Shown here: in pieces, positions 6,720 to 9,527 of the stretch
Numbering within the stretch: the first letter of the stretch is position 1
Layout of the letters: every line of letters starts with the position of its first letter
Assembly (NCBI GenBank): GCA_965370495.1
Contig: CBDUUV010000097.1
Span: 1-9,527 of the forward strand
Reading direction: 5' to 3'
Length of the DNA stretch: 9,527 bases
Origin: Krumholzibacterium sp965370495
GTDB lineage: Bacteria; Krumholzibacteriota; Krumholzibacteriia; Krumholzibacteriales; Krumholzibacteriaceae
Program-made: the position numbers and the translations under genes
Notes under the pieces: model-generated
The model's database searches: none
The model's input: only the letters and a program-made list of their open reading frames with translations
What the model was told of the DNA's origin: nothing

Positions 6720-8075
6720 TTGTACAAGCCTGAGTTTTTGATGGTAAGTGTTTCAGGGGTAAGGGGACTTCTGGGTAATGGTATGAACCCTGAACTGGCT
6801 GCCAGGTTCACGGCGGCATATGCGGCATGGCTCAAGGGGGCCCTGGTTATAGTTGGCAGGGATACAAGGGCTTCCGGGCCGGCAATATCTTTGGCGGTAT
6901 TTTCGGCACTGAGGTTCAAGGGCGTGGATGTCATTGATCTCGGTGTCGCTGCGACTCCGACGGTTGAGCTCATGGTCAGGGAACTGGAAGCTGACGGCGG
7001 CATTATTATCACGGCCAGCCACAATGATGAGAGATGGAACGCGCTGAAGTTTGTTGATGGTAACGGCGAATTTCTTGGCAGTGATGCTGTAGACGAGATC
7101 AGGGAAAGTGTAGACGGCGGCGGCGTGCTTTATGAGCCTCCCGGTTATTTGGGGAGTTATAAACAGATAGATTCTGCCGATATGGTGCATGTAGAGAGGA
7201 TACTCAGTCTCGAATGCATCGACAGGGAAAAGATAGCCTCAAGAGGATTCAGGGTAGTGATCGATTGTGTGAATGGTGCGGGAAGCAGGATAATCCCCAT
7301 TCTCCTGGGTGAACTGGGAGTGGACAAGGTTGAGTTATTTACAGATATTCATAAGCCTTTTCCCCATGATCCGGAACCAAAGCCTGCCAATCTGGGAGAG
7401 CTTTCCGAGGCTGTGATAAGGGAAAAAGCAGACCTGGGATTTGCCTGTGACCCGGATGCGGACCGGTTGGTGCTTGTTGATGGGAAGGGGAAAGTCCTGA
7501 GTGAGGAATTGACCCTTTCGCTGGCGGTTGATTTTATCCTTTCCCGGGAAAAAGGGCCTGTTGTCGCCAACTTGTCCACAACACGCCTGATAGATGATAT
7601 TGCAAAGAAACATGGTGTACGTTCGATACGGTCGAAGGTTGGAGAAGCGAATGTGATCTCTGCGATGAAGGAATCCGGGGCGGTCATCGGGGGTGAAGGG
7701 AATGGTGGCGTGATATATCCGCCTATCCACTATGGCAGGGATGCCATGACGGGGATAGCTCTTATCCTGCAGCTTCTTGCCAGGTCAGAAACCTCTCTCG
7801 AGGAGAAGGTGACAAGCTTTCCTGAATATTGTATAGTCAAGGAGAAATTTCTCTTCAATGGGGAGCTGGAAGGAATTATCGAAGATCTAAAAAAGGAATT
7901 CCCGGGAGAATTTAATTCTCTCGATGGTATTAGAATCGATATTGAAACCGGATGGATACACATCAGGAAATCCAATACTGAACCGGTGATCAGGATAATC
8001 GCGGAAGCAGAAAGTGAAAGGGATGCTCTCGTCCTGGTTAAAAGGGCCAGGGCGATTCTTATGTCCCATAGTTGA
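6720..8075 (+). CDS. glmM: Phosphoglucosamine mutase (alpha-D-phosphohexomutase family)
   Basis: Probably converts glucosamine-6-phosphate to glucosamine-1-phosphate for UDP-GlcNAc synthesis. From the TTG start it has 451 residues, usual for the family. Motifs in order: N-terminal MVSVSGVRG; catalytic phosphoserine loop TASHND (S100); metal-binding DPDADR (D244, D246, D248); sugar-binding GEGNGG (325-330); phosphate-binding RKSNTEP (416-422). The GEGNGG and SNTEP forms resemble archaeal and FCB-type enzymes rather than E. coli GlmM. Start choice: TTG 6720 has a good ribosome binding site, and homologues begin only a few residues before the SGVRG motif. ATG 6675 would add 15 residues but coincides with the predicted transcription start; ATG 6741 would also fit the family but lacks a ribosome binding site. 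The active loop has D103 where the family usually has Pro. glmS follows after 56 nt, which favours GlmM over a phosphomannomutase or phosphoglucomutase, although such enzymes can be promiscuous. Confidence 0.88.
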   Translation: MYKPEFLMVSVSGVRGLLGNGMNPELAARFTAAYAAWLKGALVIVGRDTRASGPAISLAVFSALRFKGVDVIDLGVAATPTVELMVRELEADGGIIITASHNDERWNALKFVDGNGEFLGSDAVDEIRESVDGGGVLYEPPGYLGSYKQIDSADMVHVERILSLECIDREKIASRGFRVVIDCVNGAGSRIIPILLGELGVDKVELFTDIHKPFPHDPEPKPANLGELSEAVIREKADLGFACDPDADRLVLVDGKGKVLSEELTLSLAVDFILSREKGPVVANLSTTRLIDDIAKKHGVRSIRSKVGEANVISAMKESGAVIGGEGNGGVIYPPIHYGRDAMTGIALILQLLARSETSLEEKVTSFPEYCIVKEKFLFNGELEGIIEDLKKEFPGEFNSLDGIRIDIETGWIHIRKSNTEPVIRIIAEAESERDALVLVKRARAILMSHS

Positions 8076-8131
8076 GGACGAGTGGATAGACGGACTCTCC
8101 GGTTCGTTGAATCTATGGTAAGGAGTAGTAT

Positions 8132-9527
8132 ATGTGCGGGATAATCGGGTATATCGGCAGCAGAAGCAGCAATGTAGGAGAGATCCTTCTGGAAGGGTTG
8201 AAAAGACTGGAATACAGGGGATATGACTCGGCTGGTCTCGCAATCATCCAGAACGGGAAAATGGTTACAGACAAGATGCCGGGCAAGATCGTCAAACTCG
8301 AGGAAAAGCTGAAGGGCACGGATCTGACCGGGAGCCTGGGGATCGCTCATACAAGGTGGGCGACGCATGGCGAACCTAACAGGGTGAACGCTCATCCTCA
8401 TTATGATTCCACCGGGAATATCGCCATTGTTCATAACGGTATTATCGAAAATTACATGACACTCAAGAAATCCCTTGAATCGGAGGGTCACAAGTTCAGC
8501 TCGGACACAGATACAGAAGTCCTGGCTCATCTTATTGAAAAGTTTTATGACGGGAACAACCTCGAGTATTCGGTTCAGAAAGCACTGGAGATGGTTGAGG
8601 GAACCTATGGTATTATAGTCATTTCCACATTAGAACCGAATAAACTCGTAGGGGCCAGAAATGGTTCGCCCGTTGTTGTGGGAATCGGTGATGACGAGTA
8701 TTTTATCGCCAGTGATGTCGCGGCGATCTTCAAACATACACGCCAGGTGATCTATCTGGAGGATCAGCAGATGGTTGTTGCCACTCCTGATTCCTTCACG
8801 ACGATGACGATCGAGAATGAGTATGTAGAGCATATCATAACCGAGATCGACTGGGACCTTGAGATGATCGAGAAGGGCGGGTTCGAGCATTTCATGTTCA
8901 AGGAGATCTTCGAACAGCCAGAGACTATTCATAATGCAATGAGAGGGCGCCTGATACACGAGACCGGGAAGGCAAGGCTCGGCGGCCTTAACATGAGCGA
9001 TAACGAATTGAGGGATATCAAAAGGATCGTGATCCTGGGATGCGGGACGAGCTGGCATGCCGGCCTGCTTGGTGAATATATGATCGAAGAGACGGCGAGG
9101 ATCCCTGTCGAAGTGGAATATGCGAGTGAGTTCCGTTACAGGAATCCCATCATGGATGAAGGGACGCTGGTGCTTGCTATCAGCCAGTCAGGGGAAACGG
9201 TTGACACGCTTGCCGCCCTGCGGGAGGCAAAGAGCAAGGGCGCGAGGGTGATGGGAATCTGTAATGTCGTTGGAAGTACAATAGCACGTGAATCGCAGGG
9301 AGGCGTTTACATACATGCCGGGCCGGAGATCGGTGTAGCCTCGACAAAAGCTTTTACTTCACAGATAACGGTACTGACCCTTCTTGCCCTTACTATGGGG
9401 AGGACAAGGAGTATCTCGCTGACTCAGGGGCAGGCAATGATAAATGCACTCGAGGCGTTACCCGAACAGGTGTCCTGGATTCTCGAATCAAACGACAAGA
9501 TCAGGGAGATCGCGGAAAAATATCATC
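8132..9527 (+). CDS. glmS: Glutamine:fructose-6-phosphate aminotransferase (isomerising), 3' partial
   Basis: Makes glucosamine-6-phosphate and glutamate from fructose-6-phosphate and glutamine, the committed step to UDP-GlcNAc. The reading frame is open to the window edge; 465 of an expected 600-610 residues are present. The N-terminal Ntn-hydrolase glutaminase domain starts MCGIIGYIG, with catalytic C2 exposed after Met removal, and has HTRWATHG (73-80), HNGIIENY (101-108, including the oxyanion-hole N102-G103) and SSDTDTE with D127. The first sugar isomerase (SIS) domain shows GCGTSWHAG (303-311), ISQSGETVDTL (from 350) and GPEIGVASTKAFTSQ (from 397). The second SIS domain is almost wholly missing because the window ends. 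AAGGAG (8120-8125) sits six bases before the ATG. The 56-nt gap from glmM has no terminator and is too short for a glmS ribozyme, so cotranscription with glmM is likely. No interrupting stop or frameshift was found on translation by eye. Confidence 0.97.
   Translation, partial: MCGIIGYIGSRSSNVGEILLEGLKRLEYRGYDSAGLAIIQNGKMVTDKMPGKIVKLEEKLKGTDLTGSLGIAHTRWATHGEPNRVNAHPHYDSTGNIAIVHNGIIENYMTLKKSLESEGHKFSSDTDTEVLAHLIEKFYDGNNLEYSVQKALEMVEGTYGIIVISTLEPNKLVGARNGSPVVVGIGDDEYFIASDVAAIFKHTRQVIYLEDQQMVVATPDSFTTMTIENEYVEHIITEIDWDLEMIEKGGFEHFMFKEIFEQPETIHNAMRGRLIHETGKARLGGLNMSDNELRDIKRIVILGCGTSWHAGLLGEYMIEETARIPVEVEYASEFRYRNPIMDEGTLVLAISQSGETVDTLAALREAKSKGARVMGICNVVGSTIARESQGGVYIHAGPEIGVASTKAFTSQITVLTLLALTMGRTRSISLTQGQAMINALEALPEQVSWILESNDKIREIAEKYH

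Noticed and set aside
8076..8131. glmS ribozyme in the glmS leader
   Set aside because: The glmM-glmS gap is only 56 nt, much too short for the ribozyme core, and it lacks its pairing pattern.
7730..8530. 266-codon minus-strand frame across the glmM end and glmS start
   Set aside because: It overlaps two well-supported genes antisense and has no protein-family features. The minus-strand frame at 8630-9058 is rejected for the same reason.
1..9527. CRISPR arrays, insertion sequences, tRNA or rRNA genes, toxin-antitoxin or defence modules
   Set aside because: No spaced direct repeats, terminal repeats, transposase motifs, tRNA-like folds or defence-family motifs were seen on either strand.

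Overview
The window carries ordinary central-metabolism and cell-envelope genes of a bacterium, probably an anaerobe or facultative anaerobe, because it encodes a single-chain ferredoxin-dependent pyruvate oxidoreductase (PFOR). I see no phage, transposon, tRNA, rRNA, CRISPR array or defence gene. Coding density is high and the intergenic gaps are short and AT-richer. The phylum cannot be fixed from this sequence. The mix of long-chain PFOR, AMP-forming acetyl-CoA synthetase and a phosphohexomutase with GEGNGG and RKSNTEP signatures (the type I associate with archaea and the Bacteroidota/FCB side of bacteria) would fit an FCB-type or other environmental candidate lineage. That is a weak inference.

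Layout. (1) 1-2328, plus strand: the last 775 residues of PFOR, whose 5' part lies outside the window. (2) 2329-2432: convergent gap with a strong 12-bp hairpin. (3) 2433-4034, minus strand: a complete stand-alone homologue of the citrate lyase alpha subunit (a family II CoA-transferase), with no lyase beta, gamma or accessory genes in view. (4) 4035-4408: divergent control region with a near-consensus promoter towards acs and a weaker candidate towards the citF-like gene. (5) 4409-6373, plus: acetyl-CoA synthetase, followed by a textbook intrinsic terminator. (6) 6428-6719: an unassigned gap with T-tracts and hairpins, then an inverted repeat abutting a candidate promoter. (7) 6720-8075 and 8132-9527 (3' truncated), plus: glmM-like phosphoglucosamine mutase and glmS, 56 nt apart and probably one operon.

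How the genes fit together. The first three genes all handle acetyl-CoA: PFOR makes it from pyruvate, Acs makes it from acetate and ATP, and the citF-like protein probably moves CoA (or an acyl carrier) between acetyl and another carboxylate. Their co-location suggests an acetate/acetyl-CoA node in which the transferase has a role other than classical citrate fermentation. The last two genes make glucosamine-1-phosphate from fructose-6-phosphate for UDP-GlcNAc, peptidoglycan and lipopolysaccharide.

I found no clearly new multi-gene system. The most interesting item is the orphan CitF-like CoA-transferase with an altered family motif. Next come the reassigned TTG start of glmM and the structured gap in front of it.
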